A stretch of DNA of 8,334 nucleotides from Eubacteriales Family XIII. Incertae Sedis bacterium (GTDB lineage: Bacteria; Bacillota; Clostridia; Peptostreptococcales; Anaerovoracaceae). The stretch covers positions 1 to 8,334 of the forward strand of contig JAITEX010000191.1 of NCBI GenBank assembly GCA_031281765.1, in the 5' to 3' direction. Under the pieces are notes generated by a model. It saw only the letters and a program-made list of their open reading frames with translations, was not told where the DNA came from and searched no databases. Position 1 is the first letter of the stretch. Every line of letters starts with the position of its first letter. The translations under genes and the position numbers were made by a program. Positions 1-7,075 of the stretch are shown piece by piece.

Positions 1-1472
1 GTACATATTGTGTTGCCCTCATTATTCAAGGTGGGGACTATCATGCCTTCAAAGATATTGGTACTGTCGTTGAAAGCGAGAATATAGTTTTCCTGAGGCT
101 GGGCGCTGCCTGTAGTGTAGGCGAAGTTGGGATAGTTCGCCGGAAGTGAAAGATCTGTGTTCACCCCGGCGCCGTCCGGGCCATAAGCTTTCAGTTTTGT
201 AACCGCTGTGCGCTCGGTGTTTAGCTGAGCGTTGATGAAATAGGCATCTCCACTCACGCTCGCAGCATTGATTGCCTGGCAAGCGGTATTCCTTGAATAC
301 GCCTTTACCGTCGCTGTTGAGGCAAGCGTGAGTTTGGCGCCGGCGCCGCCGTCATAGCCGCTGCCGATGCCAGCCCCGCCGCTTGCGCTGTTCCCGCCTG
401 TGGCGGTGACATTCGCGGCGCCGCTGATTTCTATCGTCCCTCCGCCGTATCTTCTGCCGCCTCCAATAGCGGCGCCGCGACCGCTTGCCGTTGCGGTGAC
501 CGTACCGCCGGTAATCTTTATATTCGTGTCGTTGGCGCGATTCCCATTGTTACCTTCGTCGGCGCCCATGCCAATTGCCGCGCCGTCTACGGCCGCGGCT
601 TTGACTGTGCCACCTGAGATGGTGATAGCGCCGCCGGCCGCGTCGGTGCCGCCGCCAATGCCGGCGCCGGTGCCGGCAGTGGAGGCGGCGTTGGTTTGGT
701 TCGCGGTGACCGTTCCGCCGGTAATCTTAATCGTGCCGCCATTGCCACCATGGCCTCCACCTATGCCGGCGCCGCCAACAATGCCGTTTGCAGTGACTGT
801 GCCGCCTGAAATGGTAATATTTCCGCCCGACGCAAAACAACCTCCGCCAATGGCGGCCGCATTGCCCCCGCCATTGGCAGTAATTGTGCCGCCCAAAATA
901 TTGATTGTGCCGCATGATTCGCGCATAGCGCCGCCGCCAATCGCCGCGCAATTATAATAACCCGCCGCGGTCAGCTTAGCGGTTTTATCCCCGTTGTCGT
1001 CAATGGAGACCGTCGCATTTGAAGGCACGCGCAGTCCGTAACTCATAGTATTGTTTCCCTTTAGAGCCAGATTCACATTGGCGCCGGCGCTCAGCGCAAA
1101 ACTATTCATGGAGATGCTATTTATTGTAATGTCCGCGTTTACGTTATTCGACACGGTGATTGTGGTAAACCCATGCCCGGTTTCTTGGCTGATAATATAG
1201 GCTTTACCATGAGCGTTTGCGTTGAAGGTAAGTATGCTGCCCGAGACCTCATAACCGTTTTCGGCATTACTCGCCAGAGATTTACTGAGTGTAATTGAAA
1301 TGGGATCGCCGGCAGTGAGAAGTGGTGCGGAAACGCTTTCCGCGCCCTGCCCCTCGTTTGCAGCCAGGACGGCTTGCGGGATCACAAGCGCTATAATAAG
1401 GAGCATGACCATTACGGTCCTGCAGCGCCGTACTGTTTTCGGTTTGCTCTGATTGTTCTGCTTACTTTTCAT
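1..1472 (-). CDS. Secreted Gly-rich repeat surface protein, N-terminal part (cut by left edge)
   Basis: The frame is open from an ATG at 1472 down to the left edge, giving 490 complete codons with no stop; the C-terminus lies outside the window. Residues 1-38 form a long signal peptide: a basic start (MKSKQNNQSKPK…RRCR), a hydrophobic core (VMVMLLIIALVI) and a likely signal-peptidase I cut after AVLA. Residues 39-165 resemble a beta-rich region (SITLSKSL, TITVSNNVNADITINSIS). Residues 166-388 carry six to seven imperfect Gly-rich repeats built on 'I.ISGGTVTA…GAGIGGG', the pattern expected of a beta-helix or carbohydrate-binding-like secreted protein in Clostridia. The rest (389-490) is non-repetitive. 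An AG-rich stretch (AGAAAGAGA) ends a few bases before the ATG and may serve as ribosome site. The anchor (LPXTG, SLH or similar) is not visible, so cell-wall attachment versus release is unknown. Identity as a secreted repeat protein is firm; an adhesive or glycan-binding role is inference. Confidence 0.85.
   Translation of the reverse strand, partial: MKSKQNNQSKPKTVRRCRTVMVMLLIIALVIPQAVLAANEGQGAESVSAPLLTAGDPISITLSKSLASNAENGYEVSGSILTFNANAHGKAYIISQETGHGFTTITVSNNVNADITINSISMNSFALSAGANVNLALKGNNTMSYGLRVPSNATVSIDDNGDKTAKLTAAGYYNCAAIGGGAMRESCGTINILGGTITANGGGNAAAIGGGCFASGGNITISGGTVTANGIVGGAGIGGGHGGNGGTIKITGGTVTANQTNAASTAGTGAGIGGGTDAAGGAITISGGTVKAAAVDGAAIGMGADEGNNGNRANDTNIKITGGTVTATASGRGAAIGGGRRYGGGTIEISGAANVTATGGNSASGGAGIGSGYDGGAGAKLTLASTATVKAYSRNTACQAINAASVSGDAYFINAQLNTERTAVTKLKAYGPDGAGVNTDLSLPANYPNFAYTTGSAQPQENYILAFNDSTNIFEGMIVPTLNNEGNTIC
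305..975 (-). repeat. Tandem coding repeats encoding ISGGTVTA…GIGGG units
   Basis: Within the surface protein gene, units of roughly 28-35 codons recur. Each begins with a short beta-strand (INILGGTITA, ITISGGTVTA, IKITGGTVTA, ITISGGTVKA, IKITGGTVTA, IEISGAANVTA), followed by a variable linker and an AAIGGG/AGIGGG turn. The DNA is diverged between units, so these are old protein-level repeats rather than recent duplications. The Gly/Ala codon bias makes the opposite strand open for nearly 600 bases, which is an artefact. Confidence 0.8.
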
Positions 1473-1782
1473 GTTCGTCTCTTTCTACTGCTCTACTATA
1501 CTTATTTAAAGCCAACAAGGCGTTTTGTTTTCACCAGGTTTCGGGGCCTACCCCCGCTACCTCTTGCAAATACTCTAATTAGAACGCCCAAACTTAAAAA
1601 AAACTGCGTCGTTCTGTTGAGTAGAGGAGGATGGCCATTGTTCAAGGATAGACATGCTGGTGCTGAAACGCCCAGATTAATTGACGAGTGGCAGGAACAG
1701 ACAAAGCTTTGGAACACAAGCAAACACGAAATAGACGATCGGAAAGATAAGGGACAATTTATCCTGACTGGCTCCTGCCCGC
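1473..1782. other. Intergenic region between surface protein and ABC permease
   Basis: This 310-bp stretch holds the upstream region of the surface protein gene and, next to the permease end, a fossil ATPase fragment (listed separately). On the minus strand a TATAGT lies at 1495-1500, but it is only about 20 bases from the start codon and has no convincing -35, so I do not call a promoter. A GC-rich 5-bp stem with a 5-nt loop (CGGGG…CCCCG, 1543-1557) has no T-run after it on either strand and is not a convincing terminator. No clear terminator for the ABC permease was seen. Confidence 0.5.
1656..1775 (+). pseudogene. Fossil fragment of an AAA_14/DUF4143-type ATPase
   Basis: Forty in-frame codons on the plus strand read as the conserved middle of the AAA_14 plus DUF4143 ATP-binding protein family. 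They include a Walker-B-like block (ETPRLIDEWQ), the LW…IDDRKDKG spacer and the block GQFILTGS. Intact members are around 400 residues and have a Walker A motif some 60-80 residues earlier and a DUF4143 domain after; neither is present here. Similarity begins abruptly near 1656 and stops at codon TCC ending at 1775, eight bases before the stop codon of the convergent permease. No start codon, ribosome site or downstream frame supports expression. The call rests on recalled family sequence, not a search; the match of 'RLIDEWQ' and 'QFILTGS' at the right spacing makes chance unlikely. Confidence 0.72.
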
Positions 1783-4134
1783 CTACTCGCTCACCAAGGT
1801 GTACGGAGAGATTTTGCGTATTCTCCCCGAGATGAGCATCGACATCAGGTAGGCGAACGCGACTAAGGCGAGGCAGGCGGAGACGGTCCACGCCGTGGGC
1901 GAGGGCAAATGGGTTTCAATAATGCCGACGCTGTGGGTCAGGGCCGCAAACAGGGGATTGAATCCGAAGTAACCGGCGAGGCCGCCCGCTGCGACGCCGA
2001 CGGCAACGATGGGCATGAAGATGAACGCGGTCTGGAGCATGAGCTGCAGGGTGGTATATCCAAGCGCTTTCTGTATCCCGAGTTCCCGCTTTCGGCGAAT
2101 GATTATGGTCCTGATGACTAAATACAGCGCCAAAGCGACCACCACCGCGGTAACCGCCAACACCCCAACCGCCACGACCGCGAAGATGCCGCCGTACGAG
2201 CTGAACTGCGCATCCACAAGTTCCCCCATATCGACGGTGCTGCTGAAGATGTCACCCTCGGACTTTTTGATGTCCGCGATGAAATCCTTCGGCGACGCCC
2301 CCTCTCCCAGATAGACATATATCTGGTCGAAGCGGTAATCGTCCTGTACGCTCAAGAGGCCGTCGTAGGTCATGATCATGTTGACGCCCTCGTTCTGCAT
2401 CAGCTGTATGATTCCGGTCACGAGAAATTCCTTCTCGGCGCCGCCCTGTTTGACCGTAACGCTGTCTCCGATATTTTTACCTAAAGTTTCCGCAAGCAAC
2501 CCGTTCAGCGCCACCTCATTGTCGTACTTCGGGTAGCGTCCCTCATAGAGCATAGTGTCATCGAGCGCATCGAAATCCCTCGCAATGAAGGCGGCGACGT
2601 TGTATCCTTCCGTCAGCAGATTCACATTTTGATAACCGAACGCCTTGCGCACATCCGGGCGCTCCGCGAGTTTTCCGATGAGACGGTCCGTTTCCTCGCG
2701 GTCCTTCAACATCAGCCCCGCATCCGGCACTTCCCCCGCAACCACGGAGACGAATTCGTCCGTCTCGACGCCCACATTGTAGTAGATGGACATCGCGGCG
2801 ACGGAGGTAAACGATACAATGGCGATAATCATCGCTATCATCACCGCCTGCCGCTTATTATTCAGGAGTTGCTTCAGGGCCAATACTACCGGCGCGGGGC
2901 CATGAGCGCGGTCAAGCGGCGCACGGTTCTTTCTGAAATTGTGGGGCCTCATCCCCTGCCGCAAGGCCGTCAGAGGCTGCAGCCCGCGGATGCGCCTAGA
3001 CGCGGCGAATGAAATCAACGCGACGGCGGCAAGAATAATAATGACGGTCACAGCCGCGAGCCCAAAATTGAACGACGGCGTCCATATCACCGCCGACTGC
3101 GCGCCGAGAACCTCCGCGAGCGCCGGCAACACGAGCCGGGACAAAACGATGCCCGTTATTCCACCGGCTGCCGCAATGCCGCCAAACTGTGCCAGTATCG
3201 ATGCCATAATAGTCCGGCTTCCGTACCCCATCGCTTTCAGAACGCCGATGTTCGTCATGCCCTCCTCAATGCTGTTGATCACGCGGAAGCGTATGACGAT
3301 AAGGCTGATCAGAAGCAGGATGGCGGAGAACGCGATGACTATCACCGACGTTATGGTCGGGATAAACGTCCGCGACGTCTTGACCGCGTTATAGCTGATG
3401 GACTCTATGAACAGGGAGGACGCTTCTTCGATATGCTCCGAATAGAAGAACTCCCTCGCGTAGTCAAGTTGGATCTGCGTACCAAGGCCGCTGTCCTCCA
3501 GACGGACGGACTGCAGGCAGCAACGCTGCCCGGGGAATTCCGCAGAGAGCCTCTCGTACCTATCGCCTGAGACGTAAAACCGGTAGATGGTGTTCATAAT
3601 GGCGCCGTAAGTAACTTCCTCCGTAAATCCCGCGATAGTGAAATGCAGCTCCTTCTCCGCGAGGTTGACGTTGAAACTATCCCCAAGCGCATACCCTCCG
3701 GCCGTCTTCATAAGGTAGGGGACGTAGACGGAACCGCCATCAAGCGGAAGGGACTTCCCGATAAGCTGAGGTGGATTCATCCGTTGCTCATTTTCGGCGT
3801 CCGCGAAAATAATGATGCCGGGCGCTTTGGAGCCGTTCATATAATAGTCCCCGTATCCCGCTATAACCTGCTGTTTTTCAAACTCCTCTACGCCGGGATA
3901 TTCCCGCAGATACTCTTCCTGCTCATCAGTGCTGATGCTCCCGGATTGGAGGATGGTCGAATGAGGGGCGTTCAGCTGTTCGGCGCGCGCGTCGAAGTAC
4001 GCCCCGAAATCGACATAGAGAACCAATCCTATGTTGAGCAGTGCAGCCGCAATCATCGTGAGGATAAGGAGGCTGACAGAAGCGCCCTTATTCTTGCGGA
4101 TATTCGCTATGGTCAGCGTTTTTATCTTTTCCAT
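1783..4134 (-). CDS. ABC transporter permease, MacB/FtsX type (783 aa)
   Basis: The protein is the membrane subunit paired with the ATPase encoded 3 bp upstream. Eight hydrophobic segments are visible near residues 18-41, 260-283, 309-332, 357-377, 430-450, 649-675, 701-723 and 746-768. The order is TM1, a large extracellular domain (42-259), TM2-4, a cytoplasmic linker, TM5, a second large extracellular domain (451-648), then TM6-8. This is two FtsX modules each with a MacB-like periplasmic-core domain. The cytoplasmic coupling-helix signatures are clear: EEGMTNIGVLKAMGYGSRTI after TM2 and KRELGIQKALGYTTLQLM after TM6. Such permeases usually do not carry solutes through a channel; they move lipids, lipoproteins or peptides, or transmit mechanical force. 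The two similar outer domains differ from the ten-TM, single-domain BceB layout. The start ATG at 4134 follows the ATPase stop directly, which suggests translational coupling. Substrate is unknown. Confidence 0.93.
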   Translation of the reverse strand: MEKIKTLTIANIRKNKGASVSLLILTMIAAALLNIGLVLYVDFGAYFDARAEQLNAPHSTILQSGSISTDEQEEYLREYPGVEEFEKQQVIAGYGDYYMNGSKAPGIIIFADAENEQRMNPPQLIGKSLPLDGGSVYVPYLMKTAGGYALGDSFNVNLAEKELHFTIAGFTEEVTYGAIMNTIYRFYVSGDRYERLSAEFPGQRCCLQSVRLEDSGLGTQIQLDYAREFFYSEHIEEASSLFIESISYNAVKTSRTFIPTITSVIVIAFSAILLLISLIVIRFRVINSIEEGMTNIGVLKAMGYGSRTIMASILAQFGGIAAAGGITGIVLSRLVLPALAEVLGAQSAVIWTPSFNFGLAAVTVIIILAAVALISFAASRRIRGLQPLTALRQGMRPHNFRKNRAPLDRAHGPAPVVLALKQLLNNKRQAVMIAMIIAIVSFTSVAAMSIYYNVGVETDEFVSVVAGEVPDAGLMLKDREETDRLIGKLAERPDVRKAFGYQNVNLLTEGYNVAAFIARDFDALDDTMLYEGRYPKYDNEVALNGLLAETLGKNIGDSVTVKQGGAEKEFLVTGIIQLMQNEGVNMIMTYDGLLSVQDDYRFDQIYVYLGEGASPKDFIADIKKSEGDIFSSTVDMGELVDAQFSSYGGIFAVVAVGVLAVTAVVVALALYLVIRTIIIRRKRELGIQKALGYTTLQLMLQTAFIFMPIVAVGVAAGGLAGYFGFNPLFAALTHSVGIIETHLPSPTAWTVSACLALVAFAYLMSMLISGRIRKISPYTLVSE

Positions 4135-4137
4135 TGC

Positions 4138-4896
4138 CTACCACCCCATATCCTTAAGAAAGGCGAGCAATGTTTCGTTTCGCCGCGCATCATCGCCCGT
4201 ATATTTCTCGAATTTGCATTCACCGCGCAACGCGCCGTCTTTCAGATACACGATGCGGTCCCCGCGCAGCGCGGACCGGACGTCATGCGTCACCATGACC
4301 ACACTGCGGCCTTTTCTGTTCACCTCGGAAAGTATATCGAGGACGGACGTCCCCGCCGCCGAATTCAGCGAGCCGGTCGGCTCATCGGCGAATAAAATAG
4401 CCGGGTCGTTGATAAGCGCCCTGACGATTCCCGCCCGCTGGGCTTCGCCGCCCGAAACCTGGCTCGGAAATTTGGACCACTGTTCGCGGGCGAGTCCCGT
4501 CTGATCAAAGAGCGAAACGGCGCGGCGCGCCAGTTCTTTTTTATTCTTGTTGACGAGCAGGCCGGCCGCGAGCACATTGTCCATCAGGCTCATAGTGTCC
4601 ATCAAGTAGATTTGTTGAAACACAAACCCGCAGTTCTTGCGGCGGAATACGGCAAGTCCATCAGTTGACAGCTGAGAGATGTCCCGGCCGTCAAAGATGA
4701 TTTTCCCGAGCGTCGGCTTGTCCATTCCCGACAGCGCGTAAAGCAGGGTGGACTTCCCCGCGCCCGACGGCCCCATGATGACGGTGAATTCGCCGGTCGT
4801 GATTTCCATATCTATGTTCTTGAGTACGTGTTGCTGAAGACCGTCGTTTGAAAATGTCTTGCAGAGTTTTTCCGTGGTCAGAATTGCGCTTGCCAT
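4138..4896 (-). CDS. ABC transporter ATP-binding protein (LolD/MacB-like, 252 aa)
   Basis: This is the cytoplasmic ATPase of the exporter. All nucleotide-binding motifs are intact: Walker A GPSGAGKST (42-50), Q-loop in FVFQQ (91-95), signature VSGGEAQR (147-154), Walker B ILFADEP (167-173) with catalytic E172, D-loop SLN, and H-loop MVTHD with H204. The sequence around the signature and the 'ADEPTGSLN' phrase place it with the LolD/MacB/FtsE-type ATPases that serve FtsX-fold permeases, matching the next gene. The start at 4896 is chosen because AAAGGAGG lies four bases upstream. It is first in a two-gene unit with the permease and sits 120 bp downstream of the sensor kinase gene, from which it is separated by a probable regulated promoter. 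Confidence 0.95.
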   Translation of the reverse strand: MASAILTTEKLCKTFSNDGLQQHVLKNIDMEITTGEFTVIMGPSGAGKSTLLYALSGMDKPTLGKIIFDGRDISQLSTDGLAVFRRKNCGFVFQQIYLMDTMSLMDNVLAAGLLVNKNKKELARRAVSLFDQTGLAREQWSKFPSQVSGGEAQRAGIVRALINDPAILFADEPTGSLNSAAGTSVLDILSEVNRKGRSVVMVTHDVRSALRGDRIVYLKDGALRGECKFEKYTGDDARRNETLLAFLKDMGW

Positions 4897-4900
4897 ATGT

Positions 4901-4908
4901 CCTCCTTT
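4901..4908 (-). promoter_or_regulatory. Ribosome binding site of the ABC ATPase
   Basis: AAAGGAGG on the minus strand, four bases before the ATG at 4896. It is the strongest Shine-Dalgarno sequence in the window and fixes the ATPase start. The other genes of the cluster have much weaker ones and seem to rely on coupling. Confidence 0.85.
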
Positions 4909-4956
4909 GGCGTACTATACCCGCCCTTCTCTCAGGAACCACCGGTTTATAGTCCT

Positions 4957-4962
4957 ATCATA
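4957..4962 (-). promoter_or_regulatory. -10 box of the ABC transporter promoter
   Basis: TATGAT on the minus strand differs from TATAAT at one base. At a 17-bp spacing the -35 position (4980-4985) reads AGACCC, a poor match, and it overlaps the direct-repeat array. That is the layout expected of a promoter that needs an activator bound at the -35 region. A second A/T hexamer, TATAAA, lies a few bases downstream and is an alternative. Confidence 0.55.
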
Positions 4963-4971
4963 GCGCACCAC

Positions 4972-5011
4972 TTCTTAAAGGGTCTTTAGGCAATTCTTAA
5001 TTATTCTTTAA
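4972..5011 (-). promoter_or_regulatory. Response-regulator operator: four direct repeats at 11-bp period
   Basis: Read on the minus strand, four heptamers begin at 5011, 5000, 4989 and 4978, exactly 11 bp apart: TTAAAGA, TTAAGAA, CTAAAGA, TTAAGAA. Eleven-bp direct repeats are the usual binding arrangement for OmpR/PhoB-family dimers, one helical turn per protomer. The array begins six bases after the kinase stop codon and ends nine bases before the -10 box of the ABC genes, so two regulator dimers would sit over the missing -35. The assignment to the adjacent regulator is inference from position and spacing. Confidence 0.6.
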
Positions 5012-5016
5012 ATTTT

Positions 5017-6288
5017 TCAGGCAAGCGTCAGCGTAAGCCCCACGGTGAAACCCCCGTCGCTCAGGCATTCTATCCCGCCGGCCATCCGCCGCATAAAATA
5101 GGATGAGATATAGAGGCCGATGCCGGAACCGCTTTTATCCGTCGCGTTCCCGCCGCGAAAATACTTCTGCGTCAGAAGCGGTAGCTCCTCGGGCAAAACG
5201 CCCGCGCCGTAATCGGCAAATTCCAAGCGAAGCCGTTCGCCGTCGAGCCGGGCGGTTACGTCAATTCCGGTATTCGCGTATTTATAGGAATTGCTGAAAA
5301 TATTATCGAATACCTGTGAAAGCCTGAGCGGGTCGGCGATGACAAGGCACTCGGGGATCACGCCTACGCGCGCGAGACGCAGATAGTCTGCGCGTTCGAT
5401 CAGTTCCGCAAGCTCGCGACTTGACAGTTCCGCAGGGGTCACTTTGAGTTCCTGCAATTCCTCAAGCGTCGCGTGGAACATATTGCTTATCAGCAAATCA
5501 ATTTGGTCGGCCTTTTCGGTAATAGTGGCGAGCCGGGCTTTGTTCGTCCCTCCGGGGGTATCCGCCGCCATGAGTTCCGCAACGGCCTTGATGGAAGCGA
5601 CGGGCGTCTTAATATCGTGACTGAGGGCGGCGACTAATTCTTTTTTGCTCCTGTTCGCGCGCTGCTCGCCCTCCCTCGCTTTGGCCAATTCGGCCCTCAT
5701 TAAATCGAAGCTTTCGGAAAAAGCGCCGAACGCGTTCCCCCTGTCCATCGGGAGCGGAACATCAAGATTTCCTCCCGCCACGCTCGCCGCAAAATGTTTG
5801 AGCGTCCGGAACGGGGAAAGTATCCTGCGCCGAAGGTGAAGGACAAACAGGACGCCAAGCAGGGCGTAGGCCGCCATGACCGCGGCGCAGCCGATAAGCA
5901 GTCCGGTTCTGTACTGCCGCCATTTCGTTTCGCTGTCGTTAAAGAAAATAATCTTTCCGAGCTGCGCCCCATCCGCGTCGGAGAGCGTCACCACCGTATC
6001 CCGGTGCAAGGCCGCGGAGTTTTCGTCCTCAGAAATGCCACGCCGCGTAGCCTTGATAAGGCGCCCGTCTTTGTCTATCACGGCATAATCAACGGCGCCC
6101 GAAGCTTTCGGCAAAACGTAGGCTTCCCCTGATATATCGCGCCAATCCGATTCCAACGCCTGAACGATTTCATTGACGAAAACCGCGTCAAGCGAGGTAT
6201 CCGGCACATTTTTCGCGAGGGCAAGCAGCCCGGCTATGCCCGCAAGGAAAATGAGAACGGCGGCAATGAGATAGCTCCGTACTTTCAT
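5017..6288 (-). CDS. Membrane sensor histidine kinase (HAMP-HisKA-HATPase, 423 aa)
   Basis: The kinase would sense an envelope signal and phosphorylate the regulator encoded just upstream. A first membrane segment lies at 6-26 and a second at about 128-150, leaving an extracellular domain of about 100 residues containing a 'DYAVIDKDGRLIKA' strand-turn-strand, which resembles a small PAS/Cache-like sensor. A HAMP linker (about 151-205) follows. The HisKA box is LSHDIKTPVASI with phospho-acceptor H224. The ATP-binding domain has an N box FDNIFSNSYKYA (N329, N333), G1 DYGAGV (359-364), F box YFRG (376-379) and G2 GSGIGL (387-392); all are intact. The ATG at 6288 overlaps the regulator's TGA as ATGA, so translation is coupled. 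It has a full periplasm-facing domain, unlike the short intramembrane BceS-type kinases. The ligand is unknown. Confidence 0.95.
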   Translation of the reverse strand: MKVRSYLIAAVLIFLAGIAGLLALAKNVPDTSLDAVFVNEIVQALESDWRDISGEAYVLPKASGAVDYAVIDKDGRLIKATRRGISEDENSAALHRDTVVTLSDADGAQLGKIIFFNDSETKWRQYRTGLLIGCAAVMAAYALLGVLFVLHLRRRILSPFRTLKHFAASVAGGNLDVPLPMDRGNAFGAFSESFDLMRAELAKAREGEQRANRSKKELVAALSHDIKTPVASIKAVAELMAADTPGGTNKARLATITEKADQIDLLISNMFHATLEELQELKVTPAELSSRELAELIERADYLRLARVGVIPECLVIADPLRLSQVFDNIFSNSYKYANTGIDVTARLDGERLRLEFADYGAGVLPEELPLLTQKYFRGGNATDKSGSGIGLYISSYFMRRMAGGIECLSDGGFTVGLTLTLA

Positions 6289-6974
6289 GGCCGCTGCGCG
6301 TCAAAGAGGTAACCGGTACCCCACACCGTTTTAATATAGAGAGGATTATTCGGGTCGGGCTCTATCTTCTCCCGTATCCTGCGTATATGCACATTCAGCG
6401 TACCGTCTCCGGTAATAGCGTCACCCCATACCTTATTGAACAGTTCTTCCTTCGGGATGATTCGTTCCCTGTTTTTCACCAAATAGGCAAGCAGCCGGTA
6501 TTCCATCGCCGTTAATTTCAAGTCCGCGTCCCCCGAAAAGACACGTCCACGCGTGAAATCCACCGTAAAGCCGCCAAACGCAAACGTGTCCGCGCCGGAA
6601 CCCGACCCGCCGTGAAGCCGCTTCAGTACGGCGTTCACCTTCGCGAGCAGCACGTTCAGTGAATACGGCTTTCTGATATAATCGTCCCCGCCGACCCCGA
6701 GCGCAAGCAGCTCATCATCATCGCTCTGCCTTGCGCTGATAAACAAGATCGGTATGTCCGTTATTTCCCGCAGTTTCTTGCAGAGCGTAAATCCCGACTC
6801 GCCGCCGAGATTGATGTCGAGCAGAATCACTCCGGTTTCATTTTCGCTCAGGAAATCCAGGCATGAAGCGGCGTCGGCCACCCATGCCGTCGCCACGCCA
6901 AACATATTGAAATACTCGCTCGTACTTTGCGACAGCGCAATCTCATCATCAACAATCAGGCAATCGTAGTTCAT
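6285..6974 (-). CDS. OmpR/PhoB-family response regulator (229 aa)
   Basis: This DNA-binding regulator has an N-terminal receiver and a C-terminal winged helix. In the receiver the acidic pocket is D9/D10, the phospho-acceptor is D53 (ILLDINL), the switch serine is S80 (FISAR) and the conserved lysine is K102 (RKPYS). The linker (121-130) is Gly/Ser-rich. The winged helix (about 131-226) shows LTAMEYRLLAYL, EELFNKVWG, the recognition helix region GTLNVHIRRIREKI and the closing VWGTGYLF. Length is typical of the family. The start at 6974 follows AAAAGG by six bases. It leads an operon with the kinase and has its own promoter at 7019-7047. The 11-bp direct repeats ahead of the ABC genes are its most likely target. 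Confidence 0.96.
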   Translation of the reverse strand: MNYDCLIVDDEIALSQSTSEYFNMFGVATAWVADAASCLDFLSENETGVILLDINLGGESGFTLCKKLREITDIPILFISARQSDDDELLALGVGGDDYIRKPYSLNVLLAKVNAVLKRLHGGSGSGADTFAFGGFTVDFTRGRVFSGDADLKLTAMEYRLLAYLVKNRERIIPKEELFNKVWGDAITGDGTLNVHIRRIREKIEPDPNNPLYIKTVWGTGYLFDAQRP

Positions 6975-7001
6975 AGTCGGCCTTTTCTATCTTCGTTTAG
7001 C

Positions 7002-7029
7002 AAAAGTATACTATTTTCAGTATACTTTT
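7002..7029. promoter_or_regulatory. Perfect 11-bp inverted repeat over the -10 region (operator candidate)
   Basis: AAAAGTATACT (7002-7012) is followed by the 6-bp spacer ATTTTC and its exact reverse complement AGTATACTTTT (7019-7029). The predicted transcript begins inside it, so it more likely acts as DNA than as an RNA hairpin. Centre-to-centre distance of the arms is 17 bp, suitable for a dimer reading neighbouring grooves. It differs from the direct-repeat array at 4972-5011, so a regulator other than the local one, or a second binding mode, is implied. Confidence 0.6.
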
Positions 7030-7047
7030 AATTGTAAGAGGATACAA
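7019..7047 (-). promoter_or_regulatory. Promoter of the two-component operon
   Basis: On the minus strand TTGTAT (7042-7047) and TATACT (7019-7024) are separated by 17 bp. The -10 matches consensus at five of six positions; the -35 keeps TTG only. A transcript would start near 7012, giving a leader of about 38 nt before the ATG at 6974. The -10 lies inside a perfect palindrome, so repressor control is plausible. Confidence 0.55.
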
Positions 7048-7075
7048 GGCAGGCCGAAATAAGAACTTTCATCAT

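Noticed and set aside
367..957. Plus-strand ORF of 196 codons, Pro/Ala-rich
   Set aside because: It is the antisense of the Gly-rich repeats in the surface protein gene; no ribosome site, low-complexity sequence, and the minus frame has a signal peptide and continues to the edge.
1543..1557. Rho-independent terminator or c-di-GMP-type riboswitch upstream of the surface protein gene
   Set aside because: The stem is only 5 bp with no T-run. A GGTAGCGGGG run recalls part of the GEMM motif, but the rest of that fold is absent.
1374..1835. Plus-strand ORF of 153 codons as a complete gene
   Set aside because: Only its middle 40 codons match a known family. The first part overlaps the surface protein start and the end is antisense to the permease C-terminus.
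3643..4395. Plus-strand ORF of 250 codons
   Set aside because: It lies antisense across the junction of the permease and ATPase genes, both of which have full intact motifs; no family resemblance in the plus frame.
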